Positions 13,858 through 22,115 are shown, numbered from the stretch's first letter. The stretch is 43,194 nt of DNA from Streptomyces sp. ISL-11 (GCF_018614525.1 NZ_JAGGOL010000005.1:1-43194), one strand, 5' to 3'. Program-made: numbers and translations. Notes: a model not told the origin generated them from the letters alone.

Positions 13858-15869
13858 GCCCCTCGCGGCGAGGTGAGGAAGCGCGGCACGGCTCGCACCG
13901 GTACGACGTGATCGTCGTGGGCGCCGGCCTGTCCGGGTCGCTGGTGGCCAAGCGACTGGGCGACCAGGGCTGGCGCGTGCTCGCCCTGGAGGCCGGCACC
14001 AGCACCCTCGACACCTGGCCCGGCCATCTCGACGCCCTCGACAGGTACTACACGGCGTCGGCGAAGGTTCCCAATTCCCCCTACCGACCGAACGCCGCCG
14101 CGCCCTCCCCCGATGTCCTCGACCTCGAAGGACTGCCGGACGGCGGCTATCGGGCGCACGGCTATTTCGTACAGAACGGCGCCCTGCCCTACGGCACCGA
14201 CTATCTGCGCGCCAACGGCGGCACCGCCCTGCACTGGATGGGCCTCACCCCGCGCATGCTCCCCGAGGACTTCGCGGTCCGGCGGACCTTCGGCTACGGC
14301 CGGGACTGGCCCATCGGCTACGCCGATCTGGAGAGCCATTACCGCGCGGCCGAGCGGGAACTGGGCGTCGCGGGGGACGCCCAGGAGCAGGCCGCGGCCA
14401 TCGGGCTGCCGTTCCCCGGGGACTACGTCTATCCGATGCGCCCGATTCCCCGGACCTACCTCGACGACGTCGTCGCCGCCCGGCTCGACGGGGCGACCGT
14501 CCAGGAATCGGGGGACTCCCCGGACATCCCCCTGCGGGTGGTCACCACCCCGCACGCCCGCAACAGCACCCCCGACCCGCGCTACGACCACGGCCGCGGC
14601 TACCGCCCGGCCGGTGCGGCCGGTCTGCCCAACTACGGCGAGCGCTGCGTCGGCAACGCCTCCTGCGTGCCGATCTGCCCCGTGCAGGCCAAATACACGC
14701 CGCTCAAGACTCAGGCCACCTGGAACAACCGGGTCAGGCTCCTCCCCCACGCCGTGGCCGGCCGCGTCCTGGCCGACGGGAACGGCCGGATCCTCGGCGT
14801 CGAGTACCAGACGTACGACGACCCGGCCGCCCCCGTACCCACCACCCGCACCGCCGAGGCCGACATCGTCGTCCTCGCCGCGCACGCGATCGAGAACGCC
14901 CGACTGCTCCTCGTCTCCCGGCTCGCCAACCACAGCGACCAGGTCGGCCGCAATCTCATGGACCACCCGACCCTGCTCACCTGGGGACTGATGGGCCACC
15001 CGGTGGGTCCCTTCCGCGGCCCCGGCTCGACGGCCGGGCTGGAGAGCTTCCGCTCGGGTCCGGGACGGCGGACCCGCGCCCCCTTCCGCATCGAGATCGG
15101 CAACTGGGGCTGGGGCTGGCCCGCGGGTTCACCGGCCAGTGATGTGGCCCGGCTGCTGGGCATCCCCGGCGACTCCGGGCAACCGCGCGAAAGGGGAACG
15201 TTCGGGAGCGAGCTGCGCGCCACCCTCGGCAGGGAGATCGGCCGGCAGTTCAGCCTGCAGTTCGCGATCGAGCAGGACGCCGAGGAACGCAACCGGGTGA
15301 CCCTCGACCCGCGCCGGCGCGACCGGCTCGGCAATCCCCGGCCCGTCATCACCTACGACCTCTCGGACCGGGTGAAGCGCGGCATGGCGGCGGCGAAGTC
15401 GGTCTCCGACGAGATCTTCGGCCTGCTGGACGCCGACGACCGCACGGTGTACGGCCCCGGCCCGTTCACCCCCGGCTGGTTCCGCTTCGGCGACCGGGAC
15501 TACGTCTTCAACGGAGCCGGCCACGGAGCCGGGACACACGTCATGGGCGACTCGCGCGACACCTCCGTCGTCGACCACTGGCAGCGCTGCTGGGACCATC
15601 CCCACCTCTACGCCGTCGGCTGCGGCAGCATGCCGTCCATCGGCACCTCCAACCCCTCGCTGACCATGGCCGCCCTCGCCCTGCGCAGCAGTGAGCGAAT
15701 CCACCGCGATCTGACCGAGCTGCACCGGCCGGTGACCGTCCAGCCGGTGCCGGCCCCCGACGCCGTGCCCCCGCCCCCGCCGGACGCCGGGTCCGCTCCG
15801 GGCCGTGTCCCCGCTCCCGTCACCCACCAGGACACCCGCCGGGACACCCACCAGGAGGGACGACCGTGA
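13854..15869 (+). CDS. GMC oxidoreductase with 3Fe-4S-type Cys motif
   Basis: A 671-aa flavoprotein dehydrogenase. The FAD dinucleotide fold is GAGLSG at 23-28 with the acidic end LALEAG. Cys265-x5-Cys271-x3-Cys275 (CVGNASCVPIC) matches the cysteine spacing that binds a 3Fe-4S cluster in FAD glucose dehydrogenase alpha subunits. Near the end, HGAGTHVMG and SMPSIGTSNPSLT carry the GMC catalytic His and Asn. A Pro-rich tail of about 45 residues ends the protein. It is coupled to both neighbours by GTGA overlaps. The likely reaction is oxidation of an alcohol or sugar with electrons passed through the cluster; no cytochrome c subunit is encoded nearby. Substrate unknown. Confidence 0.85.
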   Translation: MSPSRRGEEARHGSHRYDVIVVGAGLSGSLVAKRLGDQGWRVLALEAGTSTLDTWPGHLDALDRYYTASAKVPNSPYRPNAAAPSPDVLDLEGLPDGGYRAHGYFVQNGALPYGTDYLRANGGTALHWMGLTPRMLPEDFAVRRTFGYGRDWPIGYADLESHYRAAERELGVAGDAQEQAAAIGLPFPGDYVYPMRPIPRTYLDDVVAARLDGATVQESGDSPDIPLRVVTTPHARNSTPDPRYDHGRGYRPAGAAGLPNYGERCVGNASCVPICPVQAKYTPLKTQATWNNRVRLLPHAVAGRVLADGNGRILGVEYQTYDDPAAPVPTTRTAEADIVVLAAHAIENARLLLVSRLANHSDQVGRNLMDHPTLLTWGLMGHPVGPFRGPGSTAGLESFRSGPGRRTRAPFRIEIGNWGWGWPAGSPASDVARLLGIPGDSGQPRERGTFGSELRATLGREIGRQFSLQFAIEQDAEERNRVTLDPRRRDRLGNPRPVITYDLSDRVKRGMAAAKSVSDEIFGLLDADDRTVYGPGPFTPGWFRFGDRDYVFNGAGHGAGTHVMGDSRDTSVVDHWQRCWDHPHLYAVGCGSMPSIGTSNPSLTMAALALRSSERIHRDLTELHRPVTVQPVPAPDAVPPPPPDAGSAPGRVPAPVTHQDTRRDTHQEGRP

Positions 15870-17068
15870 CGACCACCGACGCGCCGACCGCACGGACCGA
15901 CCTCACCGCCGCGTTGGCCACGGTCGAGGAACCACCGTTCCGGGTGCCGCGCGACCGCGCCGACCTGCATGTCTTCCTCCAGGCCGCGCTGACGCTCGAA
16001 CATCTCACCATCCCGCCCTATCTGACGGCGATGTACACCCTGCGCCCCGGCACGAACCGTCCCGCCTTCTACGCCGTCCGGGCCGTCGTCCTGGAAGAGA
16101 TGCTCCATCTGACGCTCGTCGCCAATCTCCTCAACGCCGTCGGCGGCACTCCCCTGGTGGCTCACTCCGCGTTCGTCACCGGCTACCCCGCCCGGCTGCC
16201 CTACAGCCGGGACAAGATCCCCGTCGCCCTGCGCCACTTCGGCACGGAGGCGCTGGAGACGTTCCTCCACATCGAGCGTCCGGAGTACGTGGCCGAGCCG
16301 CCCGGCCATCCCTCGGTCGCGGACGACGACGGCTGGACCTCCATCGGGCAGTTCTACAACACCATCCGCCAAAGCCTGGTCCGGCTGACGGAGGAGCTGG
16401 GCGAGGCGGAGCTCTTCAGCGGCGATCCCCGGCGCCAGGTCGGCCCGGAGGACTTCTACAACTCCGGCGGCGAGGTCCTGAGGATCACGGACCTGGCGTC
16501 CGCCCTCATCGCCCTCCGGGTCGTCACCGAGCAGGGCGAGGGGGTGAGCAGGACGGTCTACGACACCGATGACGAGCTCTTCGGAGAAGCCCGGGAGCCC
16601 GCGCACTACTTCCGCTTCGACGAACTCCGCCGGCAGCGCCGCTACGGCCCGCACGACACCCCGGACTCCGGCCCCACCGGCCCCGCGATCGACATCGGCT
16701 GGGACGACGTCCATCCCATCGACCCCGAGGCCAAGGCCGCGCACTATCCCCCCGGCAGCGCGGTGCGGCGTGCCGCCGACCACTTCAACGAGGTGTACGC
16801 ACGCCTGCTGTGCATCCTCGAACACGCCTTCACCGAGGACCCGGTGATGATGCGGGCGGCCGTGCCCACGATGCTGGAACTGCGCGACCTCGCCGGGCGC
16901 CTGTACCGCAACCCGCACCCCGACCCCGCCAAACGGGCCCAGGGGCTGCACGCCAGTGCCACCTACGAGATCACCGAACGGCTCCTCACCCACGCACGCG
17001 GCACTCTCGCGGACGCTCCGGGGATGACGGCGCTGCCGGACGGCGTGCGGCCGGCGGGGCCTGTCTGA
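15866..17068 (+). CDS. VioB/RebD-type ferritin-like protein
   Basis: A 400-aa protein with the ferritin-like domain found in VioB, RebD and StaD, the iminophenyl-pyruvate (or indole analogue) dimer synthases, but as a stand-alone domain. Candidate metal ligands sit in the expected pattern: Glu45 in LTLEHLTIPPYL, Glu78-x2-His81 in VLEEMLHL, Glu222 or Glu225 in VTEQGEG, and His247 in PAHYFRF. The GTG at 15866 overlaps the GMC stop (GTGA) with GGAGGG upstream. A second helical region continues to the C-terminus (TMLELRDLAGRLYRN). No amino-acid oxidase of the VioA type is next door, so the partner flavoenzyme may be the GMC protein. Chemistry is inferred from fold only. Confidence 0.75.
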   Translation: MTTTDAPTARTDLTAALATVEEPPFRVPRDRADLHVFLQAALTLEHLTIPPYLTAMYTLRPGTNRPAFYAVRAVVLEEMLHLTLVANLLNAVGGTPLVAHSAFVTGYPARLPYSRDKIPVALRHFGTEALETFLHIERPEYVAEPPGHPSVADDDGWTSIGQFYNTIRQSLVRLTEELGEAELFSGDPRRQVGPEDFYNSGGEVLRITDLASALIALRVVTEQGEGVSRTVYDTDDELFGEAREPAHYFRFDELRRQRRYGPHDTPDSGPTGPAIDIGWDDVHPIDPEAKAAHYPPGSAVRRAADHFNEVYARLLCILEHAFTEDPVMMRAAVPTMLELRDLAGRLYRNPHPDPAKRAQGLHASATYEITERLLTHARGTLADAPGMTALPDGVRPAGPV

Positions 17069-17107
17069 CGGGCCGGTCGAGCCGGGCCGCCGGAGGCCCC
17101 GGGCGCG

Positions 17108-17770
17108 TCACATGCCCGGGGGCCGGTACGCGTCGCGCGCGCCCGTCCAGGGGTCGATGCCCGCGTCCCAGATGCGCTGTTCCTCGCGGCAGTGGAGGAA
17201 CTTCGGGGCGGCCTCGCCCCACAGCTGCGTGCCGCTCAGCGGGCACTCGTCGAACGCGGCCAGGAAGAGGCGGCCGAGGAACTCCGTCATCCCGCAGTCG
17301 TGGACCACCACCGGCGCCGTGGTGTGGCGCCCCAGGACGACGACGGGCCAGCGGTCCGGGTCGGCGTCCGCGGTCAGCCAGCACAGGATGTCGGGGCCGG
17401 AGGTGACACCCCAGGCGATCACCGGGCCCGGGCCGGGGCCCGCCCCGGCGGGCCCGGGCAGATCCGGCTCCGCCGTCAGGAGCCGACGGGCGCTGTCCGT
17501 CTCGGAGCGCATGCCGCTGTCGGGGTCCGTCCAGTACGGGGACGGCAGCGGCTGGAGCACGTAGAGGAAGTCGCCGATGGTGCCCTCGCCGTACTCCGCC
17601 ATGAAGGCGACGTAATCACGGGGGAACCGCGTATCCCAGAACCGTTCGGCGACCGCCCAGTCGACGCTCTCCCCCGCGTTCTGGTGCGCCGGCATCAGAC
17701 GGCGGACGGCGGTGAACCCCGCCGGTTCCGACGGTTCGACCTGTCCCTCGTGCACGGTTCCAGCAGCCAT
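17108..17770 (-). CDS. SMI1/KNR4 (SUKH) family protein
   Basis: A 220-aa cytoplasmic protein with SUKH-fold features: WAVAERFWDTRFPRDYVAFMA followed by a YGEGTIGDFLYV turn, then a long loop and the late strands WPVVVLGRH and APVVVHDCGM with the helix TEFLGRLFLAAF. SUKH proteins are widespread immunity proteins of polymorphic toxin systems, but many actinomycete copies stand alone. No toxin gene is adjacent. It converges with the redox cassette (40 bp between the stops). A 117-bp spacer separates it from the small unknown gene upstream on the same strand. ATG start at 17770. Confidence 0.75.
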   Translation of the reverse strand: MAAGTVHEGQVEPSEPAGFTAVRRLMPAHQNAGESVDWAVAERFWDTRFPRDYVAFMAEYGEGTIGDFLYVLQPLPSPYWTDPDSGMRSETDSARRLLTAEPDLPGPAGAGPGPGPVIAWGVTSGPDILCWLTADADPDRWPVVVLGRHTTAPVVVHDCGMTEFLGRLFLAAFDECPLSGTQLWGEAAPKFLHCREEQRIWDAGIDPWTGARDAYRPPGM

Positions 17771-17887
17771 GTGGATCCCCTCCCGCCGGCGCCGGCTCGG
17801 CGCCGTGCACCGCTCCCCTCCACCATGTCACATATGTCCGCCCGAATTACCCCAAGAGTGGGCGTCTTTGTCCGAACGTCCCTCCCT

Positions 17888-18328
17888 TCAGGGACGCCCC
17901 GCCGGCTCACCCCGCGGTGAGACCTCCTGGCCTGGCACGGTCGCGTCCTCACCCTCCACGGCACCGCTCGGGTGCGGGGCGGTGATGACGCTCGGGGGGT
18001 ACAGGACGCGGCCGACCGAGTGCGGCTCGGCGTAGGAGGCGATCAGCCGGCGGACCGTCGCGGGATCCGCGGTGACGGTCACGGGCGCCTGATAGAGGTC
18101 GTGGTCGCTGTCGTCCGCGCCCTCGTCGGGCTCGGAGAGGGTGGTCCACATGTCCTCGGCGGCGCTGATGAGCTGGTCGAGCTCGTCGCGCACGGCGCTC
18201 CAGGCGCCGTCGCGCACGGCCTGGTCGATGCGGGAGACGGTGCCGAGGACACTGGCGTAGTCCTCGGCCAGTTGATCCTCCTGGGGGGACGGTTGGAGCG
18301 TCGGGGCAACTGGCTCGGTGGTGTACAC
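17888..18328 (-). CDS. Small acidic hypothetical protein
   Basis: A 146-aa protein I do not recognise. It is acidic, with a helical N-terminal part (EDQLAEDYASVLGTVSRIDQAV, then RDELDQLISAAEDMWTTL) that could form a helical hairpin, a strand region (APVTVTADPATVRRLIASYAE), and a disordered Pro/Gly-rich end. There is no signal peptide or membrane segment. The GTG at 18328 is chosen because GGAGG lies five bases upstream; the longer frame adds a Cys/Phe-rich leader that is not conserved-looking. Upstream at about 18440 is a TATATGG-like -10 element. Confidence 0.55.
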   Translation of the reverse strand: MYTTEPVAPTLQPSPQEDQLAEDYASVLGTVSRIDQAVRDGAWSAVRDELDQLISAAEDMWTTLSEPDEGADDSDHDLYQAPVTVTADPATVRRLIASYAEPHSVGRVLYPPSVITAPHPSGAVEGEDATVPGQEVSPRGEPAGRP

Positions 18329-18472
18329 GGCACCTCCACGCAAGAAGAAACGGTTCGGGCTGGGGCCGATGCATACGAACCCCCACCCCGGCATCGTCGC
18401 GCGCCGGGACCCGGCGACCGCCGTTCGCCGTCACCGCGCGGCCATATATCACTCGCACGGGCGAGCACGCGA

Positions 18473-18500
18473 CGCCGGGGCGGCCGCCACCGCCCCGGCG
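18473..18500 (-). terminator. Hairpin terminator of secreted-protein gene
   Basis: A perfect 11-bp stem, CGCCGGGGCGG (18473-18483) with 18490-18500, and a 6-nt loop, located 18 bp past the stop of the leftward gene at 18518. Confidence 0.65.
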
Positions 18501-18517
18501 CGCACGGGCGGGAGCGG

Positions 18518-19021
18518 TTACATCCAGATGGTGGCGGTGGCGACGGTGAGGGCGCGCTTCGGCCGGTCCGGGTTGCCGTAGCGGACCTCCACGCGGGGGT
18601 GCGACCGCATGAAGCCGCTGTCCGCGATGACGACCCCGGCCGGGTTCCGGACGCTCCGGACCGCGATGTCCGTGTCGAGGAAGGAGCCGAACTCCCCGGT
18701 GGCGGGCGCATAGAGGAAGAACCGGCCGCCCGAGTAGTGCCGCGCGGCCACCTCGTCGGTGAGGACGAGCGCCCAGTAGCTCACCGGGCGGCCGGCCGGG
18801 TACATCACGCGGCGTTCAGCCTTGAGCCCTTGCAGGTCGATCCACTCGAAGGGGTTCTCGTCACCGGGGGCGACGGAGGGCGCGGTGGACACGGTGGCCG
18901 CCTCCGTCGCGGCCCGGGCCCGCGCCGGAGCGGCGGCCTGGGCCCCCGACACCAGGCCGGCACCGAGCGTCGCGGCCGCGACAGCCACGGTGACGGTGCG
19001 GAACACAGTACGAGAGGACAT
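18518..19021 (-). CDS. Secreted hypothetical protein
   Basis: A 167-aa exported protein with a clear signal peptide, 1-29 (TVTVAVAAATLGAGLVSGAQA). The mature region starts with a low-complexity Ala/Thr stretch, then an ordered domain with FEWIDLQGLKAERRV, PVSYWALVLTD and a repeated beta-rich region (GRFFLYAPATGEFGSF, RVEVRYGN). I cannot name the family. The ATG at 19021 (AGGGAGA upstream) starts the signal peptide; an in-frame extension upstream would cross the palindromic operator. It ends in TAA, the rare stop for this GC content. Confidence 0.65.
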   Translation of the reverse strand: MSSRTVFRTVTVAVAAATLGAGLVSGAQAAAPARARAATEAATVSTAPSVAPGDENPFEWIDLQGLKAERRVMYPAGRPVSYWALVLTDEVAARHYSGGRFFLYAPATGEFGSFLDTDIAVRSVRNPAGVVIADSGFMRSHPRVEVRYGNPDRPKRALTVATATIWM

Positions 19022-19327
19022 CTTTGTCTCCCTTTCCGGCGAAACGTTTCGAGTGACCATGGGGCGGACGCCGGGACGAGCGCGCCCGCGCGCGGCGGGG
19101 GCACGTCCGTTCACGTGATCCCGTCGACACGAGTGGTGATCATCCAGGCGGCCGCGGCTCCTGACAACGGCGCGGCACTCGATCCGGCCACCCCTCCGGC
19201 GCCTCTCCCATCGACCCTCCGGTCGGCCCCCGGCCGCGTGCGGGTGGCCGGGAGCGCGGTGAGACTGGGGGTGCCGCCGCGCCCGTGGCCCGAAGTGCGA
19301 GGCTCCAGACCGAAGGGGAACCGGTTC
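19022..19327. promoter_or_regulatory. Divergent spacer with CGAAACGTTTCG palindrome
   Basis: A 306-bp non-coding gap between the leftward secreted protein and the rightward Tat lipoprotein. It holds a perfect 12-bp palindrome CGAAACGTTTCG at 19040-19051, 19 bp ahead of the leftward start codon. The central AAACGTTT core is typical of LacI-family operators. Nothing else recognisable is present. Confidence 0.5.
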
Positions 19328-20323
19328 ATGTCCCGCGACGTCGATCCGCCGGCCGGTCGTCCGGGCCCGAGCCGTCGGACCGTGCTGTTCGGCACGGCCG
19401 GGCTCGCCCTCGGCGCGTCCGCGTCCGCGTGCTCGTCCTCAGGGAGGCACGGGAGCGGTGGTGCGGGTTCCGCGTCGTCGGCCGCCGCGCTCCCCCGTGC
19501 CACGGTGTGGCGGCCGAACGGCTCGGACGTCCGACCCGATGTCAAACTGCGCGCCGTACAGCTCGTCGAGGCGCTCGGCACCTGGCGGCCCGGTGGCCGG
19601 GGCCCGGCGAAGGCCCGGGAGCGGACCGCCGCGCTGGGGCTGCCGCCCGGCCTCGCCGAGCAGGCGGGGCCGCTGCTGGCGGAGGCGGACGAATCCGTGG
19701 TGCAGGTCGTCGACGCGCAGTACGGCGGGATCCTGGACGACACGGCGAGCGTGCTCGTGGTCTGCCGCCGGTGGACGCGGACGGGAGACGGTCGCGTCAC
19801 GCCGGGCGGTACGACCGTGGACGTACGGCTCGGCCGTGCCCGGCCGCGCTGGTCGGTCACGGCGCTCCACCCGGCCGCTCCCGGACCGGCCGCGGCCTCG
19901 CTGCCCGATCCGGCGCGGCGCGTGCTCGCCGACAGCCGCATCCGGTTGCCGCCGGCCGCCGAGGCGGACGTGCGCGGTGGCGGCGTCCACGACAGCGTGC
20001 TGCGGGCGTTGCTCGAACTCGCGGGCACCTACCGCATGGACGTCAGCGTCCTGCGCTCGGGCCACCCGATCGATGTCTTCGGCACCGACCGGCCCAGCGA
20101 CCATCCGCCGGGCCGGGCTGTCGACGTCTGGCGGATCGACGACAAGGCCGTGGTGGACGGGGCGACGCCGCGCGGCCTGATCGAGTCCTTCATGCGTGAC
20201 GCCGCGGCGGCCGGTGCGTACAACGTGGGCGGGCCGGTGCTGCCGGCGGGCGGGGCGCCCGGGCGCCCGTACTTCTCGGACGACACGCACCACGATCACG
20301 TGCACATCGGCTTCGACCGGTGA
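19328..20323 (+). CDS. Tat-exported lipoprotein with M15-like C-terminal domain
   Basis: A 331-aa protein. The N-terminus has a twin-arginine motif (PSRRTVLFG, 15-23) and a lipobox (ASAC) with Cys35 as the probable lipidated residue, so it should be anchored outside the membrane. A Ser/Gly linker is followed by an uncharacterised middle domain. The C-terminus (about 240-331) carries a peptidase M15/hedgehog-type arrangement: SDHPPGRAVDVW gives a His and Asp, and the last segment THHDHVHIGFDR gives the final His. That layout suggests a D,D- or L,D-carboxypeptidase fold, but the exact zinc ligands need alignment, so activity is not certain. GAAGGGGA precedes the ATG at 19328. Confidence 0.7.
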   Translation: MSRDVDPPAGRPGPSRRTVLFGTAGLALGASASACSSSGRHGSGGAGSASSAAALPRATVWRPNGSDVRPDVKLRAVQLVEALGTWRPGGRGPAKARERTAALGLPPGLAEQAGPLLAEADESVVQVVDAQYGGILDDTASVLVVCRRWTRTGDGRVTPGGTTVDVRLGRARPRWSVTALHPAAPGPAAASLPDPARRVLADSRIRLPPAAEADVRGGGVHDSVLRALLELAGTYRMDVSVLRSGHPIDVFGTDRPSDHPPGRAVDVWRIDDKAVVDGATPRGLIESFMRDAAAAGAYNVGGPVLPAGGAPGRPYFSDDTHHDHVHIGFDR

Positions 20324-20325
20324 GC

Positions 20326-20356
20326 TTGCGCTGGAGCGCGCTCCAGCTCCTAGCGT
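20326..20356 (+). promoter_or_regulatory. MerR-type promoter of aldo/keto reductase
   Basis: TTGCGC (20326-20331) and TAGCGT (20351-20356) are separated by 19 bp. The spacer carries the perfect palindrome CTGGAGCGCGCTCCAG (20331-20346). A long 19-bp spacer with a centred dyad is the hallmark of MerR-family activation by DNA untwisting. No MerR gene lies nearby, so the regulator is encoded elsewhere. Confidence 0.7.
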
Positions 20357-20398
20357 CTGCCGCAGGACCTGACCGATTCGACCGGAGGGGGAACCCCC

Positions 20399-21454
20399 GT
20401 GCGGTACACACTGTTCGGCAAGACCGGACTGCGGGTGAGCGAGCTGAGCCTCGGCGCCATGGCCATCGGTGACGACTGGGGGTGGGGCGCCGCGAAGGAC
20501 ACCAGTGGCCGCATCGTCGACGCCTACGCCGAGGCGGGCGGCAATTTCATCGACACGGCCGACAACTACACCGACGGCAGCTCGGAGACGATCCTGGGCG
20601 AGCTGCTGGAGGGTCGCCGGGAGGAATTCGTCCTGGCCACGAAGTACAGCTGCGCGACGCGTAAGGGCGATGTGAACGCGGCGGGCAACCACCGCAAGAA
20701 CCTCGTGCAGTCGGTGGAGGCGAGCCTCGGCCGGCTGCGGACGGACCGCGTCGACGTGCTCTGGGTGCACGCCCGGGACAACTTCACCCCGGTCGAGGAG
20801 GTCATGCGGGCTCTGGACGACCTCGTGCGGGCCGGGAAGGTGCTCTACATCGGCGTGTCCGACTGGCCGGCGTGGGAGATCGCGCAGGCGAACACGGTCG
20901 CGGAGCTGCGGGGGTGGACGTCGTTCGCGGGTTCGCAGATGCGGTACAACCTGCTGGAGCGGACCCCGGAGCGCGAACTGCTGCCGCAGGCGCGCGCCTT
21001 CGACCAGGCCGTACTGGCCTGGGCGCCGCTGGCGGCCGGCAAGCTGACGGGCAAGTACCGTCGCGGCGAGACGGGCCGGCTGGACACGGTCGGGGAGAAC
21101 ACGACCGGTGCCGGTGAGGAGGCGGTCGTCACCGCGGTGCTGGAGATCGCCGAGCAGGGCGGCTGGAGTCCGGCCCAAGTGGCCCTGGCGTGGCTCCGCG
21201 GCCGGCCCGGCAACGTGATCCCGATCGTCGCCGCCACGAAGGAGAGCCAGCTCGCCGACAATCTCGCGAGCGTGCGCGTCGCACTGGACGCCGACGCGGT
21301 CCGCCGGCTCGACGAGGTGAGCGCGGTGCCGCTGGGCTTCCCCCACGACTTCCTGCGCGAACCGGCCATCACGCAGAACGTCTACGGCGACCGCTGGCAG
21401 GCGATCGAGGACCGGCGCTCGACGTACCGCCGCACGACGACGGAGATCCGGTAA
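20399..21454 (+). CDS. Aldo/keto reductase
   Basis: A 351-aa NADPH-dependent oxidoreductase with a TIM barrel. The catalytic tetrad is complete: Asp52 (FIDTADNY), Tyr57, Lys82 (LATKYS) and His124 (LWVHARD). The late NADP-binding loop IPIVAATKESQLADNL matches the family. The GTG at 20399 has GGAGGGGGA upstream and the MerR-type promoter about 45 bp before it, suggesting induction by a reactive aldehyde, quinone or related stress. Bacterial AKR family of the YajO/YdhF general type; the substrate cannot be read. Confidence 0.9.
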   Translation: MRYTLFGKTGLRVSELSLGAMAIGDDWGWGAAKDTSGRIVDAYAEAGGNFIDTADNYTDGSSETILGELLEGRREEFVLATKYSCATRKGDVNAAGNHRKNLVQSVEASLGRLRTDRVDVLWVHARDNFTPVEEVMRALDDLVRAGKVLYIGVSDWPAWEIAQANTVAELRGWTSFAGSQMRYNLLERTPERELLPQARAFDQAVLAWAPLAAGKLTGKYRRGETGRLDTVGENTTGAGEEAVVTAVLEIAEQGGWSPAQVALAWLRGRPGNVIPIVAATKESQLADNLASVRVALDADAVRRLDEVSAVPLGFPHDFLREPAITQNVYGDRWQAIEDRRSTYRRTTTEIR

Positions 21455-21550
21455 CGGCGGGTTTCCCTCAGGGCGGGCGGAGTCTCCCGCACGCGCCCGG
21501 TGCCGCGAAACGGCTCGCGACGCGTGGGCGCCACGATGCATGATCGGACG

Positions 21551-21655
21551 ATGACGCTCCGGCTCGTCTGCGTGCACATGATCGCGGAGTACGCGCGGCA
21601 CAGCGGTCACGCCGATCTGGTGCGCGAGCGCGTCGACGGGCTCACAGGAGCGTGA
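21551..21655 (+). pseudogene. DUF664 (DinB-like) C-terminal relic
   Basis: Reading frame 21551-21655 (34 residues) gives [19 protein letters not shown] followed by [10 protein letters not shown] and a TGA. This is the conserved C-terminal signature of DUF664/DinB-superfamily proteins (HMIxEYARHxGHADLxRExIDG). The rest of the domain is absent; upstream sequence back to 21455 does not encode it in any frame I can see. A deletion remnant, not an active gene. Confidence 0.65.
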
Positions 21656-21698
21656 GGGCGGATGGGGCCGCTGGGACGGGGCGCGGCATGATGGGGGC

Positions 21699-22115
21699 AT
21701 GCGGACTCGACCTGTGCTCGTCTACGACGGTGACTGTGCTTTCTGCTCCACCTCGGTGGCGTTCGCCGAGCGGCGGGTGCGGCCCGATTGCGATGCCGTG
21801 CCCTGGCAGTTCGCGGATCTGGACGCACTCGGCACCACCCGGGAGCGCGCCGACCACGAGTTGTTGTGGATCACTCCGGTGGGCGCGGTGCACGGTGGTG
21901 CTCAGGCGGTCGCCAAGATGCTGCTGAGTGCCGGGCGGGGGTGGGCCGTCCTGGGGGCTTCGCTCACTCTGCCGCCGCTGCGCTGGATCGCCCACGGCGC
22001 GTACCGGCTCGTCGCCGACAACCGGGACCGCATGCCCGGCGGCACGCCGGCGTGTGCCCTGCCCGCCGAGCACCGGTCGCGTGCGCAGGGCGGCCCGCCG
22101 TCGGCCACCGCCTGA
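21699..22115 (+). CDS. DCC-family thiol-disulfide oxidoreductase (DUF393)
   Basis: A 138-aa protein with the signature YDGDCAFC near residues 9-16 that gives the DCC family its name; the two Cys form a CxxC-like redox pair. A hydrophobic stretch lies at about 82-100 (VLGASLTLPPLRWIAHG). Actual electron partner unknown. The ATG at 21699 sits after GGGGG. Its stop overlaps the next start as TGATG (22113-22117), so it is translationally coupled to the GNAT gene downstream. Confidence 0.85.
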   Translation: MRTRPVLVYDGDCAFCSTSVAFAERRVRPDCDAVPWQFADLDALGTTRERADHELLWITPVGAVHGGAQAVAKMLLSAGRGWAVLGASLTLPPLRWIAHGAYRLVADNRDRMPGGTPACALPAEHRSRAQGGPPSATA

